Assembly: GCA_022494885.1 (NCBI GenBank)
Contig: JAGVSM010001398.1
Coordinates: 1-64,000 of the forward strand
DNA: 64,000 bases
Source: Micrasema longulum
Lineage: Eukaryota > Arthropoda > Insecta > Trichoptera > Brachycentridae
Direction of reading: 5' to 3'
Made by a program: the position numbers and the translations under genes. The notes below the pieces were generated by a model. It did no database searches, was not told the origin of the DNA, and was given only the letters and a program-made list of their open reading frames with translations. How positions within the stretch are numbered: the stretch's first letter is position 1; each line of letters starts with the position of its first letter. Of this stretch, positions 10,577 through 20,559 are shown in pieces.

Positions 10577-10850
10577 TCGGCCTCGCGGTGTAATGGTCAG
10601 CGTGTTTGCCTACCATGCAAGAGGTCTCGGGTTCGATTCCCGACATGGTTGATATGAAATATTTATTTGAAATAGTGTTTTTACACTAGAATACTTCATA
10701 GTCCCTGGACTGGTACCTGAGGCGTAAGACTGATCATCTTACGATCTTAACATGATACGTTGCGATTGGTTACCAATGCAGTGCCCTATGCACCATTTGG
10801 TGCGGCAAGGGAATAATGATCACAGCAACACTGTCTGAACAATAATAAAT
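10577..10850 (+). mobile_element. SINE-1 (tRNA-like head), nearly complete
   Basis: Head GGCCTCGCGGTGTAATGGTC (A-box) ... GGGTTCGATTCCCG (B-box) folds as a tRNA. The anticodon stem TTGC/GCAA encloses loop CTACCAT, with nominal anticodon ACC (Gly) but also Asp-like features. The body contains CTGAGGCGTAAGACTGATCA and CAGTGCCCTATGCACCATT. The tail is rich in AATAAAT. Five further copies or fragments are in the window. It is not called a functional tRNA gene because the acceptor stem does not close. Confidence 0.88.
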
Positions 10851-10879
10851 ATAAATATATTTTTTAAAAGATTTAAAAA

Positions 10880-11515
10880 AAACATATTACAACAGAGATG
10901 AAGAACATTTAAGAAAAGGTAATATAGAAGTCTAGGCATCTACAGGGCTTATGACCTGTCAATGGCTGGTTTAAGTGGCCACTTTACACACTGTGTAACA
11001 TTCACCATTCTGCCTATATTTGAACATCTATATTCCTTCAATTCTTTCATCTGTTGATGTTTGTGAAGTTAAAGAGGAGGAAGGAGGAAGAGTGAAGGAA
11101 AATTTGGACAAACTCAAAATATTGTTGATAAATTACCTGGTCCATGAAGAAGTATAGAAATTGAAAAAATAACATTTTCAGGCGTTGCCTAGTATGTAGT
11201 GAAATAATTCAATTAGATGAATCTCACCCGCATAAATAAAGGTTTCAGCTCTTTAACTTCACTAAAATTAACAAATGAAAGAATTGAAGGAATATAGATG
11301 TTCAAATATAGGCAGAATGGTGAATGTTACACAGTGTGTAAAGTGGCCACTTAAACCAGCCATTGACAGGTCATAAGCCCTGTAGATGCCTAGACTTCTA
11401 TATTACCTTCTTAAATGTTCTTCATCTCTGTTGTAATATGTTAATATAAACAGCTCCCCAGGGAGTTGAATCCAGTCCTTGTCTACAAAAATTTGGACAA
11501 ACTCAAAATATTGTT
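10880..11515. repeat. Foldback-A, nearly complete palindromic copy
   Basis: Left arm begins AACATATTACAACAGAGATG at 10881. The right arm ends CATCTCTGTTGTAATATGTT near 11432. Arms of over 200 bases are near-exact inverted copies (for example TGGCTGGTTTAAGTGGCCAC left, GTGGCCACTTAAACCAGCCA right) around a centre with AGGCGTTGCCTAGTATG. An extra outer block (CTCCCCAGGGAGTTGAATCC ... TTTGGACAAACTCAAAATAT) follows to 11515. No coding capacity. A foldback-type non-autonomous DNA element is inferred. Confidence 0.85.
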
Positions 11516-11549
11516 GATTTAAAAAAAGAAAATATGTTTTTATTTTTGA

Positions 11550-12166
11550 TTGTTTATTTTCGAATAAATGGTTCGATTTCCGCTTCGCGCGCTAAATGAG
11601 TTATTCGAACGCGCCTCACAAATGTCTCTTTCCCCGTGGAAAAGGCAAGGCGGTGTTAACGTCGAGTCCGATTCTCTACTCTACCTGCTACCAGTCGGCA
11701 GTCAGCAGTCAGTTTCCCGTTTCGCGCTAGTACCGAAACTGCGCGCGCCGAGCGAGCACGCTGCCGCACGACCAGCTCGCCACGTAGAGGCGCTTCGCGC
11801 GTGCGTTACCACGACATAAACATAAATAATAAACACGCGTACCGCGCTATCGGATCGCCCCTTGATCGGATCGATATTCGCTGTATCGCCAGTCGATAGT
11901 CGGTGCCGGTCGATAAACGTCGGTCCAGTGCGGCGCGCTCCCGCCACGAAAAACGAAAACTAGTGATATTTTTTATCGTTTTGAGTGATATAAGTGCTCC
12001 GTGCGAACCAGTACAAAAAGTAAATATTTAATAACAAAATTTATTATGAGTGATTTTTTTTAGGTTTTCGCAATTTTAAACATTTTTTTTTATCTGAGAC
12101 ACGTGATCGATTATATAATTTTTCTATTAAAATATTTCACTGCTTTTCTATAAAAAATATGTGAGT
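11550..12166 (+). promoter_or_regulatory. CpG-rich island, candidate host promoter / first exon
   Basis: About 400 bases of high GC and dense CpG (11568-11950) in otherwise AT-rich DNA, with TCAGT initiator-like words near 11709 and no stop-free frame of recognised function. Downstream DNA becomes AT-rich and a perfect donor word GTGAGTAC begins at 12161. A 5' UTR exon followed by an intron is the natural reading, plus strand. The short frames on both strands (83 and 81 codons) look incidental. It could instead be an LTR or CpG-rich element. Confidence 0.4.
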
Positions 12167-12169
12167 ACT

Positions 12170-12540
12170 TTTTGAATCACGTTTCTTTATTGACTTTAGA
12201 TTTAATTGTACGGAAGTTTGTGTTATATAATTTAATTAATTCCAGCGTTTTTTTTATCATTGATTCCATGATGCATGATCATCAATTTTACGCTTCAAGT
12301 AATAAGTATGTCAGAGTAAAATAATATAAACAATTGCAGGTACGGTTAACCAACTGACAAAACAGTCAAACTTTTGTATTTAAACTTAAAGTTCAATGAG
12401 TTTTTTGCCTATTTATTTTTTTTGACTGTTTCGGTGCTTTTAATTAACGTGGATGTTATGCACCTAAAAAAACAGGATTTTTTTTTAGTTTATATAGTTT
12501 ACAGAAATGTAATATATAATAATAAAAATAATATAATGTA
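12170..12540. other. Unassigned AT-rich DNA downstream of the CpG island
   Basis: No gene, SINE or LINE signature seen. Compatible with intron sequence if the upstream island is a first exon. Confidence 0.3.
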
Positions 12541-12544
12541 AAAT

Positions 12545-12715
12545 AAAAAATATCTCGGACTCACGGATCAAAGGTCCGTGGTTCGAATCCCACTCTATCC
12601 CAACTTGATTCTCATTTTCTAAAAGTGAGTTATTTACAACTCGTTGAAAATTGCCCTCTAAATGAAATATTTGGGTAAATTGTAAGAACGCAAATATTTA
12701 TTTTTATTTAATATA
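12545..12715 (+). mobile_element. SINE-2 copy with uninterrupted body
   Basis: CTCGGACTCACGGATCAAAG, B-box GGTTCGAATCC, then TTCTAAAAGTGAGTTATTTA and ATATTTGGGTAAATTGTAAG. The head is truncated at its 5' end. This copy shows the intact AGTGAGT/TATTTACAAC junction that is broken by LINEs at 36.4 and 46.1 kb. Confidence 0.85.
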
Positions 12716-12822
12716 TATATTTTTTTAATTATATTTTTTATTCCAGCTCGCCATACAACCATTACAAAGTATAAATAATAAAAAACAAAGAAAATGAAAA
12801 TAATAATTTAAGAGTTTACTGT

Positions 12823-13065
12823 CGGCCTTGTGGTGTAATGGTCAGCGCATTTGCCTACCATGCAAGAGGTCTCGGGTTCGATTCCCGACATGGTTGATAT
12901 GAAATATTATTTAAAAGGGTGTTTTTAAACTAAAATATGTTATAGTCCCTAGAGTGGTGCCTGAGGCGTAAGACTGATCACCTTACCTTCATTTAACAAA
13001 AGTGATCAAGATACGCTGCGATTGGTGTACCAATGCAATGCCCTATGCACCATTAGAAAACTGAA
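12823..13065 (+). mobile_element. SINE-1 copy
   Basis: GTCGGCCTTGTGGTGTAATG, GGGTTCGATTCCCG, GAGGCGTAAGACTGATCACC and AATGCCCTATGCACCATTAG in family order. About a quarter kilobase long, followed by an A-rich stretch. Confidence 0.87.
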
Positions 13066-13334
13066 AGAAAAAAAATGTACAATAGACAAAATAATTAGGA
13101 AAAAAGGCACAAATATAAGCAATGAGATTACTTCAATTTTAAAATGTCTGTTAGTTCACATCGCCTGCAATGAATGGGCTCAATTATCGGGAAATAATAC
13201 GTATTTTATAGAAATAAATTAATTACCCTTATTTCAGATTTGATTTTTTTTTTTCATATTGCCTAGCGACTGTGTCACCATCATTTGCCTAGTGGGAGGG
13301 TAAATATTTTTTCTTGTTCGATATACCTACAATA

Positions 13335-13665
13335 AATTGGAAAAGCGAGGACGTTCAGCCCTACGGGAAATTGAATATAAAAAATGTATTCTTACGCGCG
13401 GTAAAAATTAGAGCATTAAATTGTACGGCGAATTTTCTTATGAAAAAAACGATTTAAATAAAAACGAACTACTTTGCATGAAGTCACTAGTTCTTCCGTA
13501 TCAACCCATGATAAGAGAGCTGTGATAGGTTTCCAGTTTACTTACCGTCAACGGACCAATCGGCAGATCTGACCGAGAAGAAGCGGAAGAGAGCTTGAGA
13601 CGTCACACGCGAAGTAATTTCAAAAATACGAAACTTTAAAAAATTAAAGCGCCTATAGTACGATA
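13335..13665 (+). mobile_element. MITE-C copy
   Basis: AGCCCTACGGGAAATTGAAT, AGCATTAAATTGTACGGCGA, AACGAACTACTTTGCATG, CCGTCAACGGACCAATCGGC and CGTCACACGCGAAG in the same order as the copies at 61 kb. No ORF. Superfamily not determined. Confidence 0.78.
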
Positions 13666-13747
13666 CATGAAAATAATTTTAAAAAAAAATTGGCTTAGTT
13701 TAATAGTCTATTAACGAATATAAAAAAACAATGAACTTTCGCATTCA

Positions 13748-13910
13748 TAACCGGGTTGTGGTCCCGTGGTAGTATTGTGGAGTCACGGGCCAAAGGTCCG
13801 AGGTTCAAATCCCACTATGCCACAAATCGATTTCCATTTTTCCATCACAAGTTATTTACGACTTTTAGAAAATGGTCTGAAAATTTTAACATTTGAGTAA
13901 ATAATATGAA
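13748..13910 (+). mobile_element. SINE-2 copy
   Basis: ACCGGGTTGTGGTCCCGTGG, GGAGTCACGGGCCAAAGGTC, B-box GAGGTTCAAATCC and tail TTATTTACGACTTTTAGAAA. Same subfamily as 9880-10035. Confidence 0.85.
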
Positions 13911-13949
13911 CTGAAGTATTTCTTTTTGAAAAAAAAATATCGTTAGCCT

Positions 13950-14160
13950 TTCGCCGGTCTGATGATGTCGGTAAAGACGAAACTCGGACGCTGGTCTATA
14001 TAAAAAAGTACGCGTCAAAGCTAAAAATATTCTTAAGTTTATTGAATACGCTCTGCCGATAAATTGCTAATTGAATTTAATCACACTGATGATGGAAGCT
14101 TTATTGCGATCCGAAACGTCGGCATGGCGTAAACGAAACAAGGTATAATAATAACTCATA
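13950..14160 (+). ncRNA. Two hammerhead-like motifs in a Penelope-like relic
   Basis: Core 1: CTGATGA (13959-13965), T, stem GTC...GAC, then GAAAC (13979-13983). Core 2: CTGATGA (14086-14092), T, stem GGA...TCC, then GAAAC and GTC (14113-14120). Both have the conserved CUGANGA and GAAA boxes and a closing helix, plus one extra nucleotide before the helix. Stem I pairing is weak. A cleavage site is visible only in core 2, so activity is doubtful. Confidence 0.5.
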
Positions 14161-14164
14161 TGAA

Positions 14165-14640
14165 CTCAATTTGAATCTACAAATGAAAAACAAAGCATCA
14201 ACTTGGTTTTGAAAAATGTGCATTTCAATAAATGTTAATCAATATTTGTTTTTTACCACTTTCCGACTATTACACGTTTTAAGACGTGCTGAAATCTGAA
14301 ATCCCAAAGTTGAAAGTACAGTTAGTGTCCTGACAAAGATACAGATAGGTCCCAGAACCGAATGACATAGATAAGTGGTTTTATACAAATATTTGCGCAC
14401 ACTGCTTTCGAATATTTAGTCTAGATTAATGTGCAAGTGCTTATCTGTGAACCAAGTGAACATAAACATTTTGTTTATGCTAGAATACACGCTAAAATAT
14501 TTCATTTGAAAACGTTATGTCACGCACACATTAGCAAATTATTGTTAATATTTTAATAGACTGTACTATTAAATTTATCTAAAAAATAAAATGTTATTCA
14601 TTTATAATACATACCTTCGAATTATTTCGAGTCGTAGTGA
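14165..14640. other. Degenerate Penelope-like 3' sequence and unassigned DNA
   Basis: 14335-14395 (TCCTGACAAAGATACAGATA ... AAGTGGTTTTATACAAATAT) resembles the element end at 29.45-29.54 kb. The rest shows nothing recognisable. Confidence 0.4.
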
Positions 14641-14865
14641 CCAACCGAAACAAGATTTTAGCTTCTGTTCTAGTTTCGGCCGAAACCAAGACTCATTTAA
14701 ATCATATTATTAAATAAAATCACTTTGTTTTTATGTACTACTTATATTTTTATAATTTGACAACCAACTAGTTTTGGCAACACGGTGCCTTCAGGGTTAA
14801 TTACAAACTAACGTGGCATATAAAAAATTTTCACAGTAAGGGTATTTATTTATTAAACACTTTTG
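14640..14865 (-). mobile_element. Penelope-like / hammerhead-type relic (minus)
   Basis: Reverse complement of the repeat at 50.03-50.23 kb: AAATCACTTTGTTTTTATGT, CCAACTAGTTTTGGCAACAC, TTTTCACAGTAAGGG. The hammerhead-like part is damaged (CTGAAGGCA...CCAAAACTAG). Upstream words GTTTCGGCCGAAAC at 14676-14691 belong to another palindromic repeat. Confidence 0.55.
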
Positions 14866-15189
14866 TTTTTGGTTTTTATCTAATACAAATGACGCAATCA
14901 AAATACCTGTTTTTGAAATACGCGTATCCCCTAACCTGCTACGTAACTTACGAAGATTATCATAAAATTGTGGAGCATACGATGTTAAATCATGGAAGAA
15001 GCCATTTAATTAATAAAAATGTCTCCATCCTGGAACCAGAATCCTGCACGAGTAATTTGCTCTCGATGGCTGCTCTCAGGAAAGAACCCTGAAACATGAA
15101 ATCAAATAGAGATACATCGAATACAGGCGAATAGTCAAAATAAGCGATTACGCGCAGCTTATCTATGTATTTGACTTTCGATTATAATG

Positions 15190-15985
15190 TTTTATAGGAA
15201 CCATGTTTATTTATTTATTTGACACTTTATATACATGTACAATAAATATACGTATAAGGGCGGGCATATTGCCTTAAGGCAATTTCTTCCTACCTACCCA
15301 AACAGTTCAGTTTGAGAAAATTACATGTACATGGACATATTGAATCTTAAGATTTTATACAAAATTAAAAACAAAGATTAACAAAATGAAAAATATAAAA
15401 ATTAACACTATACTATGAAGAGGGGAGAGGGGATGGGAAGGAAAGCAGGATAAAAGAACAACTTAAATGTTCATTTTAATATTGACTTAAATGTAAATAA
15501 AGAAGAGGCGTCTCTAACATTAGTGGGTAGGTTATTCCACAATCGAGCAGCTACTACTGTGAAAGAGGGGGTAAGAAAATTAGAGCGATGAAAGGGTATT
15601 AAAAGGGTTCTCTGGTTACTAGAACGAAGAGATAGTCCATGCTGCGCTAGAGTTTGGAAGAGCTCTCTCAAATAAACAAGCAAAGTGGGATTATTGAAAT
15701 ATTCTGAAGAAGTGATAGAATGTGAACGTTTCTTCTATGCCGGATACGGAGACGGTGTAGTAGCGTGAGATATTCGGTTATGTGGTCGAATTTGCGAAGA
15801 TCAAAGATATAACGTATATGAACATTCTGCAATCGTTCCAACTTATCAAGTAATTCAGAGTTAGCGTCTGGATAACATACATCCGCATAGTCAAGGAGTG
15901 GAAGAAGTAAGCTCTGGACGAATATTTGCTTAACATTAATTGGCAAGAAATTTTGTAATCTTTTAAGTGAGTGCAAACTGTGAAA
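15190..15985 (-). pseudogene. LINE-B copy 1 (CR1/Jockey-like), C-terminus and 3' UTR
   Basis: Minus frame 15976-15668 reads LKRLQNFLPINVKQIFVQSL, then LLDYADVCYPDANSELLDKL and YLTLLHRLRIRHRRNVHIL. A shift near 15680 continues as FHRSNFLTPSFTVVAARLWN, typical for a LINE ORF2 end. The 3' UTR holds the family tag TAAGGCAATATGCCCGCCCTTATA and ends in AAATAAATAAATA. Five more copies occur here. Confidence 0.85.
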
Positions 15986-16489
15986 GAGAGGCTAGAGTGG
16001 ACGTGGCTACGGAAGTAGAGAGGAGAGTGTTTTTTGTGTGTGGATTTTGGTAATATAAAAACAAAGTGGTTTTATTTTAATATATTAAATAATAATGTTC
16101 CACAAAGTAAGTGCTTTAAACATAAAAAAAATAACAAAAACATCTTATTTAAATAAGCCAAAAGTCTCTTAAAAACGCCAGAAATTAGGCGTTTTTATTG
16201 TTAAGCTTTACGAATTCATTAAAATAAATTTAAAATAAAATTCGCAATGTAAAGACATCAATTTAATGAGAAAATTCGTTTATTTTTAGCTCTGTTTGGT
16301 TCGTTATTTTATACATATAACTTATATGTAACAGTTCTTGAATGTACGCTATAGGAACTTTAATTTATTAACTATAAAGGAATCAAAAAATATAAATAAA
16401 AAGGATCTTAGAAGTCACGAGAACTTACGAGTCACGAGCCATAAGATGCACCCGAGTTCAGCCAAACGTATTCCGATCGCAGGTTCCGG

Positions 16490-16775
16490 CTGAGCGGACA
16501 ATATAACGTATGTGTTTATTACCTAATTTCTCTAATGACCCGCCTTTGTCGTATTGTTAACTCAAGACAGGATCTGGACGTTTTTGGTTTAAGTTTACAA
16601 CGATTTAAACGAGCACTAAATAAATAGTCCAGATCTTGTCTCGATGTCCCTTATGTTTGTCAATGCTTCTTTCTTTTTTAAAAAATGTTTTAAACTATTC
16701 TTTTATTGTAATATTTAAACCTTATAAATTGTATACATGGACAATGTCCGTTTAAAATAAATAAATTAATGTGTA
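16490..16775 (+). pseudogene. LINE 3' end related to 37.68-38.12 kb
   Basis: Plus-strand frame gives LNSRQDLDVFGLSLQRFKRA, paralogous to VVNSRQDLDFFNVSLYRFKK on the minus strand at 37.9-38.1 kb. The shared nucleotide word TCCAGATCTTGTCTCGA follows. The tail ends GTTTAAAATAAATAAATTAA. Confidence 0.7.
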
Positions 16776-16779
16776 ACAT

Positions 16780-16940
16780 ATTACAATAGAAATGAAAAAC
16801 ATTTAAGAGAAGATAATATAGAAGTCTAGGCATCTACAAGGCTTATGACCTGTCAATGGCTGGTTTAAGTGGTCACTTTACACACTGTGTAACATTCACC
16901 ATTCTGCCCATATTTAAACATATATATTCCTTCAAACGGT
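16780..16940 (+). repeat. Foldback-A, single arm
   Basis: AACATATTACAATAGAAATG, CTAGGCATCTACAAGGCTTA, CAATGGCTGGTTTAAGTGGT, ACACTGTGTAACATTCACCA in order. The other arm is missing. Confidence 0.8.
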
Positions 16941-16994
16941 TCTTTAATGTACGCTCTAGCAACTTTAGCTTATTAACTTTTTGAAAATTTTACT

Positions 16995-17150
16995 TTTTAA
17001 ATCGGATCATGGTCCCGTGGCTGGAGTTGCGGACTCACGGATCGAAGATCTGAGGTTCGCATTTTTAATACTGAAATATTTAAATCTCGTTGAAAATGAC
17101 CCCAAAATTGAGATAATTTGTTAAATCACAAAAACGCATATATTTCTTAA
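16995..17150 (+). mobile_element. SINE-2 copy with internal loss
   Basis: ATCGGATCATGGTCCCGTGG, TTGCGGACTCACGGATCGAA, then a B-box cut short and tail words CTCGTTGAAAATGACCC and TAAATCACAAAAACGCATAT. Confidence 0.72.
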
Positions 17151-17449
17151 AAAAAACCATACAGGAATTACAAAAATACAAATATGAAAGATCTTAGAAC
17201 TACTGGCTTGCCCACCACATACCGCACACCACATCTAAGGACATGTCTCTTTGGCGGTGCTCACATTACACGGAAAAGTAGCTCGTTGCCGAGCGAGAAA
17301 AGCTGCCCTAAGGAGCTCTCTGTAATCTGGTAGCCTTACCATATTTGTGCTGAAAGAAGGTAATCCAGAAGTACAAAATACTCACTTTATTAGATTCAGA
17401 AAAGAGAGAAGTGAATTTTTCACTGATTGGGATTAAACTGATTGGACAT

Positions 17450-17715
17450 GATCAATTAGCCAAAATGATTACAAAACTCCTCGAAATTCTTTTCGGAAGA
17501 TCTGTATATCCGACAGAACCTATAACAGGGCTACGGATAGTAGCGAGAAGCTCCATTCGGTAATCGTCGATAGGGGGAAAGGGACAAGACCACAGAATGT
17601 GTTCAGAATACTGATTATAATATCCGCAACAGCACAAAGGGGAATCAGCAATATTAAAAACAAATAATTTGTCATTAAATTTACCATGATCCGATAAAAA
17701 CTGCGTAACTATTAA
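17450..17715 (-). pseudogene. I/R1-type LINE C-terminal zinc-knuckle region
   Basis: Minus strand from about 17715 reads VTQFLSDHGKFNDKLFVFNI, then ADSPLCCCGYYNQYSEHILW and SCPFPPIDDYRMELLA. The pattern TQFLSGHG.F, C.CG....EH.L..CP is the segment that follows RNase H in I- and R1-type LINEs. Closing reading ends near 17452. It is a truncated single fragment. Confidence 0.75.
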
Positions 17716-17719
17716 CTAT

Positions 17720-18400
17720 AGTCAACGAAATCAGTCTAGATTTTATTTTATGTTGGGCAATGGCAATTCAATAAATAACTGCTAATTTTCCACCCGAGTA
17801 CGGCCGAACGTAATCCGGCACATCCCGACCGTAGGTCTCGGCTTAGCCGATGTTTCGGCCAAAAATTGGCCGAAACAGAAACCGCGGTCGAAATTCGTTT
17901 TATCGGCCGTCCGTCCGAGTGCCTTTTTATGTTCTTTATTTGTAAATTTAAACCTAATGAGCCAATTAAAAAACTTCCGTAAACTTTTTTACCGCGGTGT
18001 TTTTGTATAAGTCAAAGTTCTCAAAACAACGTACATGTAGTTACTTAGATTATTTTTTCATTCGAGGAAGTAAGTCGAGCGATTGGAAATATTCATACAA
18101 CTATTTTTTCAATTAAAATCTTTTATTTTTATAAGCGCGTATTTTGCTGTTCTATTTATATAAAATCGTGATGGAAAATACCTACAAGATTTAGATAAAA
18201 AAAATGATTGCACATTCCATTATCAAAGGCATTTATTAAATTAAATATTTTTATTTTTATTAATATTATTTTTACCGATAATTTTTACATTAGTGTAACG
18301 CCATATTGTATTGACATTTCTCAAATGCGCTTTACGATGATTTCCTGTGATTTTCAATTTTATTTGCATTCAAACTTGAGTGAATCTGAATCATCATCAA
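17720..18400. other. Palindrome-bearing repeat and unassigned AT-rich DNA
   Basis: 17800-17900 has GTTTCGGCCAA/TTGGCCGAAAC, a perfect 11-bp hairpin with AAA loop at 17852-17876, within CG-rich repeat words also seen near 16450 and 14650. The remainder to 18400 shows no gene. Confidence 0.45.
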
Positions 18401-18409
18401 CATCATCAT

Positions 18410-19390
18410 CAAGGTTTCGAGTATGTCCAAATGTTTGCAGATAGACTGGATTTCCTCCCTAGGGAGTTGTTCAGATATAAATTTGTTGCAACAGAGAAGG
18501 AAAACATTTTTGAGAAGATAATATAGAAGTCTAGACATTTACCTGTCATTTATTTATTTATTTAACAATTTGTATACATATAAGGGCGGGCATATTGCCT
18601 TAAGGCAATTTCTTCCTACCTACCCAAACCGTTTAGTTTGAGAAAATTACAAGTACATGGACATATTGAATCTTACAATTTTATTCAAAATTAAAAAAGA
18701 AGATTAACAAAATAAGAATTTATAAAAAAATAACACTCTACTTTGAAGACAGGAGAGGGCGTGGGAAGGAAATAAGAAGGATAAAGGAACAACTATATTT
18801 AGATAGTGACATTTCAATCTTGACTAAAATATAAATAAAGAAGGGGCGTCTCTAACATTAGTAGATTATTCCACAATCGAGCAGCTTCTACTGTGAAAGA
18901 AGAGGTAAGACAATTAGAGCGATTAAAGGATATTAAAAGGATTCTATCGTTACTAGAACGAAGAGATAGTCCGTGTTGTGATAGAGGTTGGAAGAGCTCT
19001 CTCAGATAAACAGGTGAAGTGGGATTATTTAAAATATTGGTAAGAAGTGATAAAATGTGAATGTTTCTTTTATGCCTGATTCTGAGTCAGTGGAGTTGCG
19101 TGCAATATTCGGTTTTGTGGTCGAATTTGCGAAGATCAAAGATATAACGTATACAAACAATCTGCAATCGTTATAACTTATCAATATGCCATTGGCTGGT
19201 TTGAGTGGCCACTTTACACACTGTGTAACATTCACCATTCTGTCTATGTTTAAACATGCACATTTCCTCAACTCTTCCATTTAAATGTGTAAAGTGTGTA
19301 CTCCATGTGTAAAGTGTAAAGTGGCTACTTAAAACAGCCAATGAAAGGTCATAAGCCGTGTAAATGACTAGACTTCCATATTTTTATCAT
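18410..19390. repeat. Foldback-A copy split by a LINE-B insertion
   Basis: 18420-18548 carries GTCCAAATGTTTGCAGATAG, CTCCCTAGGGAGTTG and AGTCTAGACATTTACCTGTC. The family continues at 19190 with CCATTGGCTGGTTTGAGTGG and CATTCACCATTCTGTCTATG. A second-arm segment lies at 19310-19385. The interruption is LINE-B copy 2. Confidence 0.75.
18548..19185 (-). mobile_element. LINE-B copy 2
   Basis: 3' UTR tag GGGCGGGCATATTGCCTTAA at the left (minus orientation). The coding end is homologous to copy 1 (WNNLTNVRDAPS-like, stops present). It sits inside Foldback-A. Confidence 0.8.
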
Positions 19391-19742
19391 CACCATCATT
19401 AGCTTGACAGCCTTGGGTAGGCCTTGGCTGAACCAGGGAGTCTGCTGCCCTTTCTCTCCAATTCTTCACGTCCAACGTTGTCGTATCCGCACTGATGCAG
19501 TCCATCCATCACATGTTGGGCCTTACCGGTCTTCGTCGTCCTTGCGGCACAGCGAGAGTCAGGCCTTTTATAAAGTTTTCGTCGTCCATTCTAGTTATAT
19601 GGCCAGACCACCTCAATGGAGTCGATCACATCGGGCGCTCCGTACATTTCGTATAGCTCCCTATTGTAGCGACGAAGCCGATGGTGGTTTCTCTCACAAG
19701 GCCATAGACAACTTTGAGGATTCTTCTTTTAAAAGAATTTGA
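19384..19742 (-). pseudogene. Non-LTR RT C-terminus (RRYN.ELYE family) with ATG-rich tail
   Basis: The real frame is on the minus strand: LRRYNRELYEMYGAPDVI, then a decayed R..WLGH.RMD zone, ARTTKTGKAQHVMDGLHQCG (the G+RP..RW.D.V region) and NVGREELERKGSRLPGSA. The end has ATGATGGTGATGAT at 19384-19398, the common simple-repeat tail of this LINE group. The plus-strand frame of 112 codons is a shadow. Confidence 0.72.
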
Positions 19743-19759
19743 CTAAATCGGTGGTAGCA

Positions 19760-20555
19760 GAAGCATCATCATTCCATTTCCGCACCTAATGGTGCATAGG
19801 GCACTGCATTGGTACACCAATCGCAGCGTATCTTGATCATTTTTGTTAAATTAAGGTAAGATGATCAGATTTACGCTTCAGGTACCAGTCCAGGAACTAT
19901 GAAATCTAGTCTAAAAACACCCCTTTAAATAAATATTTCTGATCATCTATGTTGGGAATTGAACACTTGACCTCTTGCATGGTAGGCAAACGCGCTGACC
20001 ATTAAAAAAAAAAATTTAGACCCTTGTATTTAGTAGCATTACGTGTCAGGTATTAGGGTAAGGTACTCGGAAAAAATCGTTATTGTTTATCTTGGAAATG
20101 GGATGTTCGATCACTGATTTTGGTGTATTTACCTTTATGAGTCCAATCACCATTGTTGCAAAGTCCAAGAACAATGGCGCGTGATAACTACTTTTAACCA
20201 CAATGTGAATACACGTTAAGGATATTCCATTTTTCCTGCATTCTGCTTCAAGATTATGGCGTTGTAAACTTAAAAATGGGCACTGAAAAACAGATGTTCG
20301 ATTATCTGTGAAGAAATATCATCGCATGGACAATAGTCATAATTCCTTAATTTAAACCTATATAGGTGACTTCTCATAGCTTTGTTTCCGGTAAAAATTG
20401 TACTTTGGTGATGACGACGGAAGTTTGCTGCATCAGCCGCCAGCATTGGGCAAAACATTTTAGGGATTTTTCCTGTAGAAGAAGCGCGGTAATGATCCTT
20501 TCAAGGTTTTTTTTTTTAAACAACTCTGACCATTACACCACGAGGCCGACACGGG
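19760..20555 (-). mobile_element. SINE-1 copy split by a LINE insertion
   Basis: 3' part at 19765-20004 (AATGGTGCATAGGGCACTGC ... GCATGGTAGGCAAACGCGCT). The 5' end (CATTACACCACGAGGCCGAC) is at 20526-20552. The two parts meet at duplicated CTGACCATTA (19995-20004 and 20526-20535), so the intervening 521 bases are an insertion. Confidence 0.85.
20005..20525 (-). pseudogene. I/R1-type LINE C-terminus inserted in SINE-1
   Basis: Minus reading GNKAMRSHLYRFKLRNYDYC, then PCDDISSQIIEHLFFSAHF, equals the post-RNase H block TGHG.FR.YL.RF.L.....CPCG...Q...HLLF.C. It continues downstream as a decayed tail to about 20020. The 10-bp target duplication is exact. Unusually, the plus strand has an A run just after the left duplication and a T run before the right one. 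Confidence 0.8.
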
Positions 20556-20559
20556 TTTT

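Noticed and set aside
10577..10650. tRNA gene
   Set aside because: A- and B-boxes and an anticodon arm are present, but the acceptor ends do not pair and the same sequence with a shared non-tRNA body recurs several times, so it is a SINE head. The same reasoning applies at 12823, 23400, 61300 and the SINE-2 heads.
19404..19742. 112-codon plus-strand frame
   Set aside because: The opposite strand carries the recognisable RRYNRELYEMYG LINE sequence; the plus frame is incidental.
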